The translations under genes were made by a program, and so were the position numbers. DNA of 45,191 nt from Chromatiales bacterium (GTDB taxonomy: Bacteria; Pseudomonadota; Gammaproteobacteria; Chromatiales; Chromatiaceae): positions 1 through 45,191 of the forward strand of contig JANQLO010000008.1 of assembly GCA_028280505.1 (NCBI GenBank). Direction: 5' to 3'. The first letter of the stretch is position 1; each line of letters begins with the position of its first letter. The notes under the pieces were generated by a model. The model had not been told where the DNA came from. It was given only the letters and a program-made list of their open reading frames with translations, and did no database searches. Below, piece after piece: positions 9,918 to 17,118 of the stretch.

Positions 9918-10305
9918 CGTTCGTACTATCCTTCTTGACGGGCTTGGTTGAAGCAGACAAAGGAAATGTCGGTAAAAGTGCATGCATCGCCGTGAATGGA
10001 AAATGCAACCGACCGAGAGCGGTGACGCTGCCGTTTGTCGCGATCGGTGTCGGGTGTAACGCTTGTTCTCTATAAAGCTGCTTCATGTGCTGCGAGTTTG
10101 AAACGTCATTGAATGAAAAAGGTTATGCGTTATCCGGGTTTTGTCGGAACGCTCACGCGTTGTTTGTTTTGGCGACCGCTCAGAGACCTTCGTAAGGCGT
10201 TTTTTCTACGCAGTAGAAACCAATTTCTACGCAACAGAGTACCGGTGTGCTTTGCCGGCGCGGTGCGGTCGACATGCGTTCGCCGAAGCGCTTACCATCC
10301 GGGTC
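9918..10305. other. Divergent intergenic control region
   Basis: These 388 bases separate the minus-strand export/adhesin operon from the plus-strand AraC-type regulator. The only strong element I see is the TTTCTAC repeat at 10203-10233. No clear sigma-54 or sigma-28 site was found, and I could not place a convincing housekeeping promoter. Confidence 0.5.
10203..10233. promoter_or_regulatory. Operator-like repeat (TTTCTAC half-sites)
   Basis: A perfect palindrome, TTTCTAC-GCA-GTAGAAA, spans 10203-10219. A second direct copy of TTTCTACGCA starts at 10224, 21 bases after the first, which is two helical turns. The site lies about 70-100 bases upstream of the likely ATG of the AraC-type regulator and between it and the divergent operon. 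Such an arrangement suits a dimeric regulator, possibly the adjacent one acting on both sides; binding is inferred. Confidence 0.55.
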
Positions 10306-11334
10306 ATGAAACACCCGCTCATCAATTGCCGGGTCGAGTGGCTGTGTGAAGAAGGCAGTTACCCCGCCCAATACCTGCATGAATCCGGATATATGCGCGA
10401 TCGAATTCCGCTGCCCGAGGGTGAGGGAGGCGGCTGGATCGAAGTGTTGGTGCTGGACAGGGGGATCTGTGTTTCACGCGCCGAACATGCTTTCGATGCC
10501 GGCCAGCAGGGCGATCTCGTTCCCGTCGGCAGGGTCGAGGCGGATTTATCCGGCCCCACGCTGATCGTTCAATCCATGCGGTCGGGTCAAGCGGTCATCA
10601 AAGAAAATGTTGTAGGTCGTGAGTTTGTACTCGGCGCGGGAAACAGTATTTTCCACAATGTGGAGCGTCTCGATTTCGAGCCTCGTCTCGAAAACTCGGA
10701 AGATGTCCATGTCTATGTAATGAAGATACTGCACCAAACTCTCCATGAGTTCATCGGTGAGCAATATGTCTGCGCCTTGCTCGAAGGCTTGGCGGTTACC
10801 AACAGACCCGGTGCGACGGTGGTTCGCGTGCCACAGAATATTTCTTCCATGCTTCATCGCAGCCTTATGGTGAGTAATGCGGAAGGGACGCTAAGGCGCC
10901 TGCATGCGGAAGCGAGGGTATTGGATTATCTATGCGCTTTGGTGGAACATTTTTCGAATGGTAGTAATAACAAGGCGAGTTCTGTAAAGAATCGCAAGAT
11001 GATCGTGAACGAGTTGTACGACGAACTGATGCAACTCGAAGGGAAGTTGCCAAAGCTGAGCGAATTGGCCAATCGCTACGGTACATCCGCCAAAACCCTG
11101 AACGAAGCCTTCAAGGAAGTCTACGGTGAGCCTATCGCGACATTCTTGACTAATCATCGATTGTCGGAGGCGCATGTTGTGCTCGAACGCGATAGGGTTC
11201 CGATCAAGGTACTGGCTATGCGCCTCGGTTATTCACATGTGAATCATTTCATAACCGCTTTTCGAAAAAAGTTTGGCTATCCGCCCGGGTATGTTCGTAA
11301 ACATATCGCCCATATTCAAACCCTGAATAAATAG
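10306..11334 (+). CDS. AraC-family transcriptional regulator
   Basis: The predicted protein has 342 residues. The C-terminal ~100 residues carry two helix-turn-helix motifs of the AraC/XylS type (LSELANRYGTSAKTLNEAFK and IKVLAMRLGYSHVNHFITAF, followed by FGYPPGYVRK). The N-terminal half has no firm domain assignment but its layout recalls PchR-like sensors. I chose the ATG at 10306; an upstream in-frame start at 10141 would place the operator-like repeat inside the coding region, which is unlikely. The ribosome site is weak. It is divergent from the export/adhesin operon and is the obvious candidate to control it. The inducer is unknown. Confidence 0.85.
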   Translation: MKHPLINCRVEWLCEEGSYPAQYLHESGYMRDRIPLPEGEGGGWIEVLVLDRGICVSRAEHAFDAGQQGDLVPVGRVEADLSGPTLIVQSMRSGQAVIKENVVGREFVLGAGNSIFHNVERLDFEPRLENSEDVHVYVMKILHQTLHEFIGEQYVCALLEGLAVTNRPGATVVRVPQNISSMLHRSLMVSNAEGTLRRLHAEARVLDYLCALVEHFSNGSNNKASSVKNRKMIVNELYDELMQLEGKLPKLSELANRYGTSAKTLNEAFKEVYGEPIATFLTNHRLSEAHVVLERDRVPIKVLAMRLGYSHVNHFITAFRKKFGYPPGYVRKHIAHIQTLNK

Positions 11335-11861
11335 CGTCACCGGGTAACGGGCGAGAAAGCCTGTCCGATGTAAATTTGTGGTGCCTGCCGACGCGTTGTT
11401 GCCTGCGTGAATGAAATTTTGGCTGGTGCTTGGATGGGTTGGGTTTTCTGTTAGATTCAATGCCTGTATTCGAATGCTGTCGTCGGCGCTTTGAACGGCT
11501 GAATCTTCAATTAGGGTTTCGGTGGATCAGTTCGTGAAGAAAGCGAGAGAAAACCGGGAAGAGATTCCTGTCTGAATTTGGACAAATAAGCAGATGGCCA
11601 CCGGTTCGAGTAACTCGCTGGTTGCTCTATCTGGCTGAGCTACGAGGGTTGTCGGTCGGGCAGCGTGTGCCGCTGCTCCGATCGGGCGGCATGATATCAG
11701 GTGTCGTGATACCGAGCAGCCTTGCCGAAGGTTTGGTATCGGCGTTTTGGCACCAGGCGGCTTGTCATGCCGGGCATGGTCGTTCCAAAGCGATAATCAG
11801 CCGCCTGCAAGCGGGCTTTCCGCCGGACCGTCATCAAGCGGGCCGTGGCGGTTAAGCGGGG
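11335..11861. other. Noncoding interval between AraC gene and flgN
   Basis: These 527 bases lie between two convergent genes. Short open frames exist (for example 11622-11855 on the plus strand) but none has a good ribosome site or recognisable product. The only notable content is the tRNA-like fragment at 11620-11649. A GATACC...GGTATC inverted pair lies near 11720-11740. I see no clear terminator with a T run. Confidence 0.5.
11620..11649 (-). other. tRNA 5'-half-like fragment
   Basis: On the minus strand, 11640 to 11624 reads GCTCAGCCAGATAGAGC, a textbook tRNA D arm (stem GCTC/GAGC). It is preceded by TA and a 7-base stretch (ACCCTCG) in the acceptor position and followed by AAC. The next bases do not form a proper anticodon stem, and no T arm (GGTTCGAATCC) or matching 3' acceptor follows in the next 60 bases. 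It is therefore a remnant or a chance match, not a working tRNA. Confidence 0.4.
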
Positions 11862-12341
11862 TTAAACCTTGCCGAGGCTGTAGCCGCCGAGGGCATTGCG
11901 GCCACGGCGCAGGGTGCTGTAAGTGTCTTGTTTTTCCGGTCGACCGGTAAGTATGCCCAGCGCGGTGCGCGTGGCGCGTTGGCTTTGTGCGGCGATTTGG
12001 GCATTACGGTCGTTGAGTTTCGCGACGGTGCGGGCGAGGGCGTTTAGTGCTTCCCAGTCCTTGGTCAATTCAGGTTGCTTGAGTGCCGCGACGAGTTTGT
12101 CGCCGCCTTCCGGCCCGGTAGGGAGTCCGGCGGTTTTTTGCAGACGGTCGCGTGCTTCCACGCTGTGCTGCAATTGTTTGAGCAGGGCGAGCTTTTCTTC
12201 CACCAGGCGTTCGAGGACTTCAGGATCTTTGCCGGTGAGCGCCGTTCGTTCGCGCTGAAGTACGGGGTTGATCGATTGCAGACCATGCAGGCTGGCCTGC
12301 ACGGTCGCGGTGAAAGCCTTGATCAGCTGGGCGTTATCCAT
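11862..12341 (-). CDS. flgN: FlgN, flagellar export chaperone for hook-junction proteins
   Basis: This 159-residue, mostly helical protein has the heptad-like pattern of the FlgN family (LQRERTALTGKDPEVLERLVEEKLALLKQL) and a basic, flexible tail (LRRGRNALGGYSLGKV). FlgN binds FlgK and FlgL in the cytoplasm and delivers them to the flagellar export gate. The gene overlaps the end of flgM by 8 bases, so the two are co-transcribed and probably translationally coupled. Its clients FlgK and FlgL are encoded at 22905-25762. Confidence 0.88.
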   Translation of the reverse strand: MDNAQLIKAFTATVQASLHGLQSINPVLQRERTALTGKDPEVLERLVEEKLALLKQLQHSVEARDRLQKTAGLPTGPEGGDKLVAALKQPELTKDWEALNALARTVAKLNDRNAQIAAQSQRATRTALGILTGRPEKQDTYSTLRRGRNALGGYSLGKV

Positions 12342-12678
12342 TCGGCCCCCGGTTGTCCTTGCCCAAGCCGGCTTCGAAGGTCAGCATCTTGTCGGCGACC
12401 CTGGCCGGCATGATTTCGAAGGAGCCGGTTGCGATAGTGTGTTGTACTTCTTGTACGCGTTGGGTATCGACGACCGGAAGGTTGGCGATTTCGGCTTCGA
12501 GCGCCTGCAGTTGCGCAGCTTGGTTGGAGAGTCGCAGTTGATCGCTGCCGGAGCCCGAGTTCGGTGCCGGACTGCTGCCGCGCGCTGATTTTGTTTGGGT
12601 CGCGCTGGCGTGAGATTTACTGGCTTCGGCGGCTTCCTGCGCCGGGCGGCCATTGTTACCACTGATTTCTATGCCCAT
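12334..12678 (-). CDS. flgM: FlgM, anti-sigma-28 factor
   Basis: The 114-residue product starts MGIEISG. It has a low-complexity Ser/Ala/Lys-rich N-terminal half (expected for export as an unfolded chain) and a C-terminal sigma-binding helical region (QLQALEAEIANLPVVDTQRVQEVQ, then GSFEIMPARVADKMLTFE). FlgM holds FliA inactive until the hook is complete and is then exported. An in-frame ATG at 12813 would add 45 atypical residues and would swallow the sigma-28 site at 12713-12739, so I take the start at 12678. It overlaps flgN by 8 bases. Confidence 0.87.
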   Translation of the reverse strand: MGIEISGNNGRPAQEAAEASKSHASATQTKSARGSSPAPNSGSGSDQLRLSNQAAQLQALEAEIANLPVVDTQRVQEVQHTIATGSFEIMPARVADKMLTFEAGLGKDNRGPNG

Positions 12679-12712
12679 CTTGGTCACACTCTGTCGTACA
12701 TCGATGTCTGCT

Positions 12713-12739
12713 GTATCGTCCGACTTTTGACGGACTTTA
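12713..12739 (-). promoter_or_regulatory. Sigma-28 (FliA) promoter of flgM-flgN
   Basis: The minus strand reads TAAA, 15 bases, then GACGATAC. The sigma-28 consensus is TAAA-N15-GCCGATAA, so the -35 core is perfect and the -10 matches 6 of 8. It ends about 35 bases before the flgM start, a sensible leader. Confidence 0.72.
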
Positions 12740-12813
12740 CGCAGCGGCCGTAAGTTGTGAAGTTCATTCCGAAAACAGCCCCAGGGGCAGTTATTCCGTG
12801 GACGCTTCGACAC

Positions 12814-13527
12814 TTACTCCAGGACATTGATCACACCGCTGCCGGTCACGGTGCCGGTGACCACGCGACCGGAGTTCAGATTTTTAACCTTGATTCGGTC
12901 TCCTTTTCCGCCATTCGCCAGGGCTTTGCCACGCATTCTCACCTGTAAACCGTCGGCGACCGCGACGATTTCCACTTGGCTGCCGCGTTTGATCAGATTT
13001 TCGCGTTCCACCATGCCTGCGTGCAGGGTCGTGCCGCCGGCCACCGCGCGTTTGATACGCAGGCCCGAAACGTCTTCGATGCGGGTGAAATAGGCTTTGT
13101 GCAGCCGGGACACGTCGACTTCGCTGAGTGATAGGTCGTCGGCTGCCAAGGTTTGTCCGCGTACCAGCGGGCGACGGCTGACCACCACCGGCTCCATCAG
13201 CGCCACTTGCACGGGTACATAGATTTTCCACGGTTTGCTGCCCGGGCAGCGCACGCCGACCACCCCGCGCCCGCCGTTCAGCCCGTTGGGTGAGTCGTAA
13301 GCTTGCAGGGGTTGGTCGCAGGCGGTCAGTTTCAGGCGGCTATCGAGCCTGCCGATCTTCACCAGTGGCGCGACCGGGAATCGGTCGGCGTTCGCCAGCA
13401 CGTGCTGGCGGGCCGTGTCGCGGATGGCGTCGTGCGATTCGACCGCCCCGCCGGCGGTGGCCGAGAGGGTGGTCGAGGTCAATACCAGCGCGAGCAGCGT
13501 GTCGGATTTTCGTCTACCGATCTTCAT
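12814..13527 (-). CDS. flgA: FlgA, P-ring assembly chaperone
   Basis: The 237-residue protein starts MKIGRRKSD with a signal peptide (LLALVLTSTTLSATAGG), as expected for a periplasmic protein. The C-terminal SAF-type/ChapFlgA region is clear (LVRGQTLAADDLSLSEVDVSRL, GGTTLHAGMVERENLIKRGSQVEIVA, NLNSGRVVTGTV). FlgA helps FlgI assemble into the P ring. A further upstream start (13593) would put 22 residues before the signal peptide and was rejected. It is divergent from cheV and has a weak ribosome site. The flgM coding region begins 135 bases downstream. Confidence 0.9.
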   Translation of the reverse strand: MKIGRRKSDTLLALVLTSTTLSATAGGAVESHDAIRDTARQHVLANADRFPVAPLVKIGRLDSRLKLTACDQPLQAYDSPNGLNGGRGVVGVRCPGSKPWKIYVPVQVALMEPVVVSRRPLVRGQTLAADDLSLSEVDVSRLHKAYFTRIEDVSGLRIKRAVAGGTTLHAGMVERENLIKRGSQVEIVAVADGLQVRMRGKALANGGKGDRIKVKNLNSGRVVTGTVTGSGVINVLE

Positions 13528-13574
13528 GTCAGAACTGTACGCAATTTGTATGCCGCATTTAGGATCGGCGAGGC

Positions 13575-13601
13575 TAAAGCTTATGCGTCGCATGCCGTTA
13601 C
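13575..13601 (+). promoter_or_regulatory. Sigma-28 (FliA) promoter of cheV-cheR
   Basis: The site reads TAAA, 15 bases, then GCCGTTAC, matching the -35 core fully and the -10 GCCGATAA at 6 of 8. The cheV ATG is 40 bases after its end. It explains late (chemotaxis-class) expression of cheV and cheR. Confidence 0.7.
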
Positions 13602-13640
13602 GCTCGACATCAACTGTTGCTGAGACCGGAGATTATAAAA

Positions 13641-14582
13641 ATGGCTGGGATCCTCGATGGCGTGGATATGCGCACCAAACTGGCGGGTCACAACCGCCTC
13701 GAGCTTTTGCTTTTCCGTCTGAGCGGCAGCCAACGCTTTGGCATCAACGTCTTCAAGGTACAAGAGGTCATTCAGTGCCCGCCATTGACCTCGGTGCCGC
13801 AATCGCATCCGGTCGTGCTCGGTATCGCCAACATGCGCGGCAAGACCATCCCCATCATCGATTTGTCTCACGCGATCGGTTCGAGTCCGATGACCGATGT
13901 CAGCGAGAAGTTCGTTATCATCACCGAGTATAATCGTAAGGTACAGGGTTTTTTGGTCGATTCGGTCGATCGCATCGTCAACATGAACTGGGAAGAGATC
14001 CTGCCGCCACCGAAGGGTGCAGCGCACGGTACCTACATGACGGCGGTAACCCAGGTCGACAAGGAACTGGTCGAGATCATCGATGTCGAGAAGGTGCTGA
14101 AAGAGGTCATCGGCGGCCAGGACGATGTGTCGGAAGGCATTATCGAGGAACGCCAGCACGAACTGGTACAGCATGTTTTGATGGTCGACGATTCCAGTGT
14201 TGCGCGTAAGCAGGTGACACGTGTGCTCGAACAGTTGGGTGTCGAGTTCACTACGGCCAACGACGGCGAACAGGCACTTAAACAATTGAACGCTTGGCTA
14301 GACGAGGGCAAGGACGTCGAAAACTGGCTTGCGATGGTGATCTCCGATGTCGAGATGCCCCGTATGGACGGTTATTCGTTGACCAAGGCGATCCGCGACA
14401 ATCCGCAACTCAGCCATCTCCATGTGATTTTGCATACGTCGCTCAGCGGTGTATTCAACAAGTCCATGATCGAAAAGGTTGGTGCGAACGACTTTCTTCC
14501 CAAGTGGGAACCCGATACCCTCGCAATGATGGTCCAGGAGCATTTGCGACAGCATGCCGAAGAGCGCTTAGCCCTGAACTGA
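13641..14582 (+). CDS. cheV: CheV, chemotaxis coupling protein with receiver domain
   Basis: The 313-residue protein has an N-terminal CheW-like domain (about 20-160: LFRLSGSQRFGINVFKVQEV, MRGKTIPIIDLS, ITEYNRKVQGFLVD) and a C-terminal receiver domain (about 178-305). The receiver keeps the acidic pair Asp183/Asp184, the likely phosphorylation site Asp236 (SDVEMPRMDGY), Thr266 and Lys288. CheV links chemoreceptors to CheA and tunes adaptation through phosphorylation. The start is the ATG at 13641, preceded by CCGGAGA; an upstream in-frame TTG is disfavoured. It is followed 38 bases later by cheR, as in other polar-flagellate gammaproteobacteria. Confidence 0.95.
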   Translation: MAGILDGVDMRTKLAGHNRLELLLFRLSGSQRFGINVFKVQEVIQCPPLTSVPQSHPVVLGIANMRGKTIPIIDLSHAIGSSPMTDVSEKFVIITEYNRKVQGFLVDSVDRIVNMNWEEILPPPKGAAHGTYMTAVTQVDKELVEIIDVEKVLKEVIGGQDDVSEGIIEERQHELVQHVLMVDDSSVARKQVTRVLEQLGVEFTTANDGEQALKQLNAWLDEGKDVENWLAMVISDVEMPRMDGYSLTKAIRDNPQLSHLHVILHTSLSGVFNKSMIEKVGANDFLPKWEPDTLAMMVQEHLRQHAEERLALN

Positions 14583-14620
14583 AAGCAACCCGACAACAAT
14601 AAGGGTTCACCGAGGGTAGT

Positions 14621-15442
14621 GTGACCAGACAACTCAAACACGCCGATTACGAGGCGATTCACGAGTTCCTCGAGCGGAACGCGGGGATTCGCCTTGGTCC
14701 GGGTAAAGAATATCTGGTGGTCAGCCGTCTCGGGCGGCTGTTGCCGACCTATGAATTGGCCGATTTCGGTGAACTCGTCACCAAGTTGGCCGGTTTCGGC
14801 AATAGTCGTCTGCAGACTGCCGTGATCGATGCCATGACCACCAACGAGACCTTCTGGTTTCGTGATTTGGCCCATTATCGCCTGTTGGTCGACGGTATTC
14901 TTACCGAGACCAAACCCAGTCGTTTACGCATTTGGTCCGCCGCGGCATCGACCGGACAAGAGGCCTACACCACGGCGATTTGCCTACAGGATGCGATGCA
15001 GGGCGGTCGCATCAGTCGCAACATGGGTTACGAGATCATCGGCACCGATATTTCGGAGACCGCTCTGGAAGAGGCCAGGGGGGCCAGCTATTGCGGCGTG
15101 TCGGCGTCACGCGGGCTCAGCGACGACCAGCGCCGACGTTATTTTCGCGAGGATGGCGGTTGTATCGAGTTATTGCCGCAGTATCGCAAGGGCATCAGCT
15201 TTCGAACCTTCAACCTGCTCAAGCCGTTCGATGCCTTGGGCAAGTTCGATGTGGTGTTCTGCCGTAATGTGCTGATCTATTTTTCGCAGGAGCGTAAGCG
15301 CGACATCATTTCCCGGATCGCGCGCGTGTTGAATCCCGGTGGTCACCTCTTTCTGGGCTCGACCGAGTCGATGAGTGGCCACGAAGATCTGTTCGAGATG
15401 CGCAATATCGGTGGTGGTCTGGTCTACCGCGTGCGTCGCTGA
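14621..15442 (+). CDS. cheR: CheR, chemoreceptor glutamate methyltransferase
   Basis: The 273-residue protein is a full-length CheR. The N-terminal helical domain carries TTNETFWFRD (about 73-82), the family hallmark. The SAM-binding loop is WSAAASTGQEAYT (about 105-117), with ASTG in place of the more common CSTG. Later motifs IIGTDIS and FDVVFCRNVLIYF are typical. It methylates glutamates on chemoreceptors with S-adenosylmethionine. Translation starts at GTG, with GAGGG just upstream. It shares the cheV promoter. No cheB or cheA is in the window. Confidence 0.95.
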   Translation: MTRQLKHADYEAIHEFLERNAGIRLGPGKEYLVVSRLGRLLPTYELADFGELVTKLAGFGNSRLQTAVIDAMTTNETFWFRDLAHYRLLVDGILTETKPSRLRIWSAAASTGQEAYTTAICLQDAMQGGRISRNMGYEIIGTDISETALEEARGASYCGVSASRGLSDDQRRRYFREDGGCIELLPQYRKGISFRTFNLLKPFDALGKFDVVFCRNVLIYFSQERKRDIISRIARVLNPGGHLFLGSTESMSGHEDLFEMRNIGGGLVYRVRR

Positions 15443-15549
15443 GGCTGTCTGCCAGGGTGGCAACCCGGCCGGCAAAGCGTTGCCGCCACCGCCTCGTCGA
15501 GCCCTCCGGATTATCTCTAAGTAATTGATTCTATTGCCTTAGACTAGAT

Positions 15550-15565
15550 TGGCACGGCTTCTGCT
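15550..15565 (+). promoter_or_regulatory. Sigma-54 promoter of the flgB operon
   Basis: The sequence TGGCACGGCTTCTGCT matches the -24/-12 consensus TGGCACG-N4-TTGCW almost fully, with GG-N10-GC spacing. The predicted transcript would start near 15576 and give a leader of about 26 bases before flgB. Confidence 0.82.
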
Positions 15566-15601
15566 GTGTTTCCGATGAACCCCTGTTCTCGGACCCGCGG
15601 C

Positions 15602-15994
15602 ATGAAACTCGATAATGTATTCGGCATTCACGAAACGGCGCTGAAGGTGCGCGCCACGCGTGCCGAGTTGTTGGCTTCCAACCTCGCCAACGCCGACACC
15701 CCGGGCTATAAGGCCCGCGACATCGATTTCAAGGCGATGCTGGGTAAAGAGATGCAGCCGGCGGTGCGCCTCGCGACCACCCACAGCCGCCACATCAACG
15801 ACGACAACGGCATCGCCGCCACGGCCCAGATCGGCTATCGCATTCCGCAGCAGGCGTCGCTCGACGGCAACACCGTCGAGGTCGAGCGTGAACAGAGCGA
15901 GTTCAGTGAGAATGCGATGCGCTACCAGGCCAGCCTGCGCTTTCTGGACAGCCGTATCAAGGGTTTGAAACGGGCACTTAAAGGGAGTGGCTGA
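15602..15994 (+). CDS. flgB: FlgB, flagellar proximal rod protein
   Basis: The 130-residue protein has the rod-protein N terminus (ALKVRATRAELLASNLANADTPGYKARDIDF) and a C-terminal helix (NAMRYQASLRFLDSRIKGLKRAL) that coils with it. FlgB is the first rod subunit above the MS ring. I chose the ATG at 15602: an in-frame ATG at 15566 lies upstream of the predicted transcription start of the sigma-54 promoter. Its stop overlaps the flgC start by one base (TGATG). It opens a gene string running to flgF. Confidence 0.94.
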   Translation: MKLDNVFGIHETALKVRATRAELLASNLANADTPGYKARDIDFKAMLGKEMQPAVRLATTHSRHINDDNGIAATAQIGYRIPQQASLDGNTVEVEREQSEFSENAMRYQASLRFLDSRIKGLKRALKGSG

Positions 15995-16407
15995 TGAGTA
16001 GCTTCAAGATTTTCGATATCGCCGGTTCCGGCATGACTGCGCAGGGTCTGCGCATGAGCGTCGTTGCCAGCAATCTCGCCAACGTCGATGCGGTGTCGAG
16101 CAGTATGAACCAGACCTATCGCGCACGTCAGCCGGTGTTCCAGACGGTGCTGGACGAGTTAAGCGGCGATACACAGGCTGTCGGCGTTCGCATGGCGGGT
16201 GTGGTCGAGAGTCAGGCGCCGTTGGTGCGCGAATACTCGCCGCATCATGCGATGGCCGACGAAGAGGGTTACATCTATCGGCCGAACGTCAGCGTGGTCG
16301 AAGAGATGGCCAATATGATTTCCGCGTCGCGTGCCTATCAGAACAATGTCGAGGTGGTTAACGCCACCCGACAGATGTTGTCCGCGACCATCAATCTCGG
16401 GAGGTAA
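15994..16407 (+). CDS. flgC: FlgC, flagellar proximal rod protein
   Basis: The 137-residue protein has the family N terminus (FDIAGSGMTAQGLRMSVVASNLANVDA) and the conserved C-terminal block (YRPNVSVVEEMANMISASRAYQNNVEVVNATRQM). It is of normal length and assembles with FlgB, FlgF and FlgG into the rod. It is coupled to flgB by a one-base overlap; flgD follows 6 bases later. Confidence 0.96.
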   Translation: MSSFKIFDIAGSGMTAQGLRMSVVASNLANVDAVSSSMNQTYRARQPVFQTVLDELSGDTQAVGVRMAGVVESQAPLVREYSPHHAMADEEGYIYRPNVSVVEEMANMISASRAYQNNVEVVNATRQMLSATINLGR

Positions 16408-16413
16408 GCGGCC

Positions 16414-17103
16414 GTGAGTATCGTTAATACCCAAGAAGACGTGTTTGCCAATCTCGGTTTACGCACCCAGGGTCAGCAGCGGGAGTCGATCCCGGAAAAC
16501 GACGCCAGTGACCTCGGCCTCAACGACTTTCTCAAGCTGATGGTCACCCAGTTGAACAACCAGGACCCGTTCGAGCCGATGGACAACGGCGAGTTTCTGG
16601 GTCAGATCGCGCAGTTCGGTTCGGTCACCGGTCTCGAAGAACTCAACCAGAGTTTTCATTCGCTGGCTGCAACCATCACTTCTGACCAGGGACTGCAGGC
16701 GAGTGCACTGATCGGTCGCGAGGTGTTGGCACCGATTGCGACGGGAGAGTTGACTGCCGGCGGTACGTTGCGTGGTCAAGTGACGCTGGAACAGAGCAGC
16801 CCGCAAGTCACGGTACGCATCGAAGATGAAGTCGGTCAGTTGGTGCGAGAGATCCCTATGGGCTCGGCCCCCGCCGGCGACCTGCAGTTCAGCTGGGATG
16901 GCACCAATGAGGCCGGTGAATATGTCAAGCCAGGGAAGTACACCGTGAGCGTCGAGGCCGTTCAAGGTGACAAGCCCGTTGATCTGTACACCAGTTTATT
17001 CGCCGAGGTCGATAGCGTCAGTCTCAGCAATACCCACGGTGTGGTTTTGAATCTCGACGGTATCGGGCCCATGCCCTTCAACTACGTACAACAGATTTTC
17101 TAA
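16414..17103 (+). CDS. flgD: FlgD, hook-cap scaffolding protein
   Basis: The 229-residue protein starts at GTG. The conserved N-terminal export/cap block is clear (LGLNDFLKLMVTQLNNQDPFEPMDNGEFLGQIAQF), followed by a FlgD-type Ig/Tudor-like region (FSWDGTNEAGEYVKPGKYTVSVEA). FlgD caps the growing hook and guides FlgE polymerisation. It sits between flgC and flgE in the standard order. Confidence 0.96.
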   Translation: MSIVNTQEDVFANLGLRTQGQQRESIPENDASDLGLNDFLKLMVTQLNNQDPFEPMDNGEFLGQIAQFGSVTGLEELNQSFHSLAATITSDQGLQASALIGREVLAPIATGELTAGGTLRGQVTLEQSSPQVTVRIEDEVGQLVREIPMGSAPAGDLQFSWDGTNEAGEYVKPGKYTVSVEAVQGDKPVDLYTSLFAEVDSVSLSNTHGVVLNLDGIGPMPFNYVQQIF

Positions 17104-17118
17104 AACGGAGAAGCCATC

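Noticed and set aside
10141-10305. A 55-residue N-terminal extension of the AraC-type regulator.
   Set aside because: It would place the operator-like palindrome inside the coding sequence, and its composition (Arg/Cys/Phe-rich) is unlike the rest of the protein.
11622-11855. A 77-codon plus-strand frame in the noncoding stretch upstream of the flgN stop.
   Set aside because: No ribosome site, no recognisable motif, Arg/Gly/Ser-rich composition, and it overlaps the tRNA-like fragment.
13541-13554. A GG-N10-GC sigma-54-like match just upstream of flgA on the minus strand.
   Set aside because: The predicted transcript would begin about 2 bases before the ATG, and the flanking consensus bases are weak. 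Likely chance.
15453-15490. A GGTGG...CCACC hairpin after cheR that could be a terminator.
   Set aside because: The stem has a bulge and no T run follows it, so I cannot support termination there.
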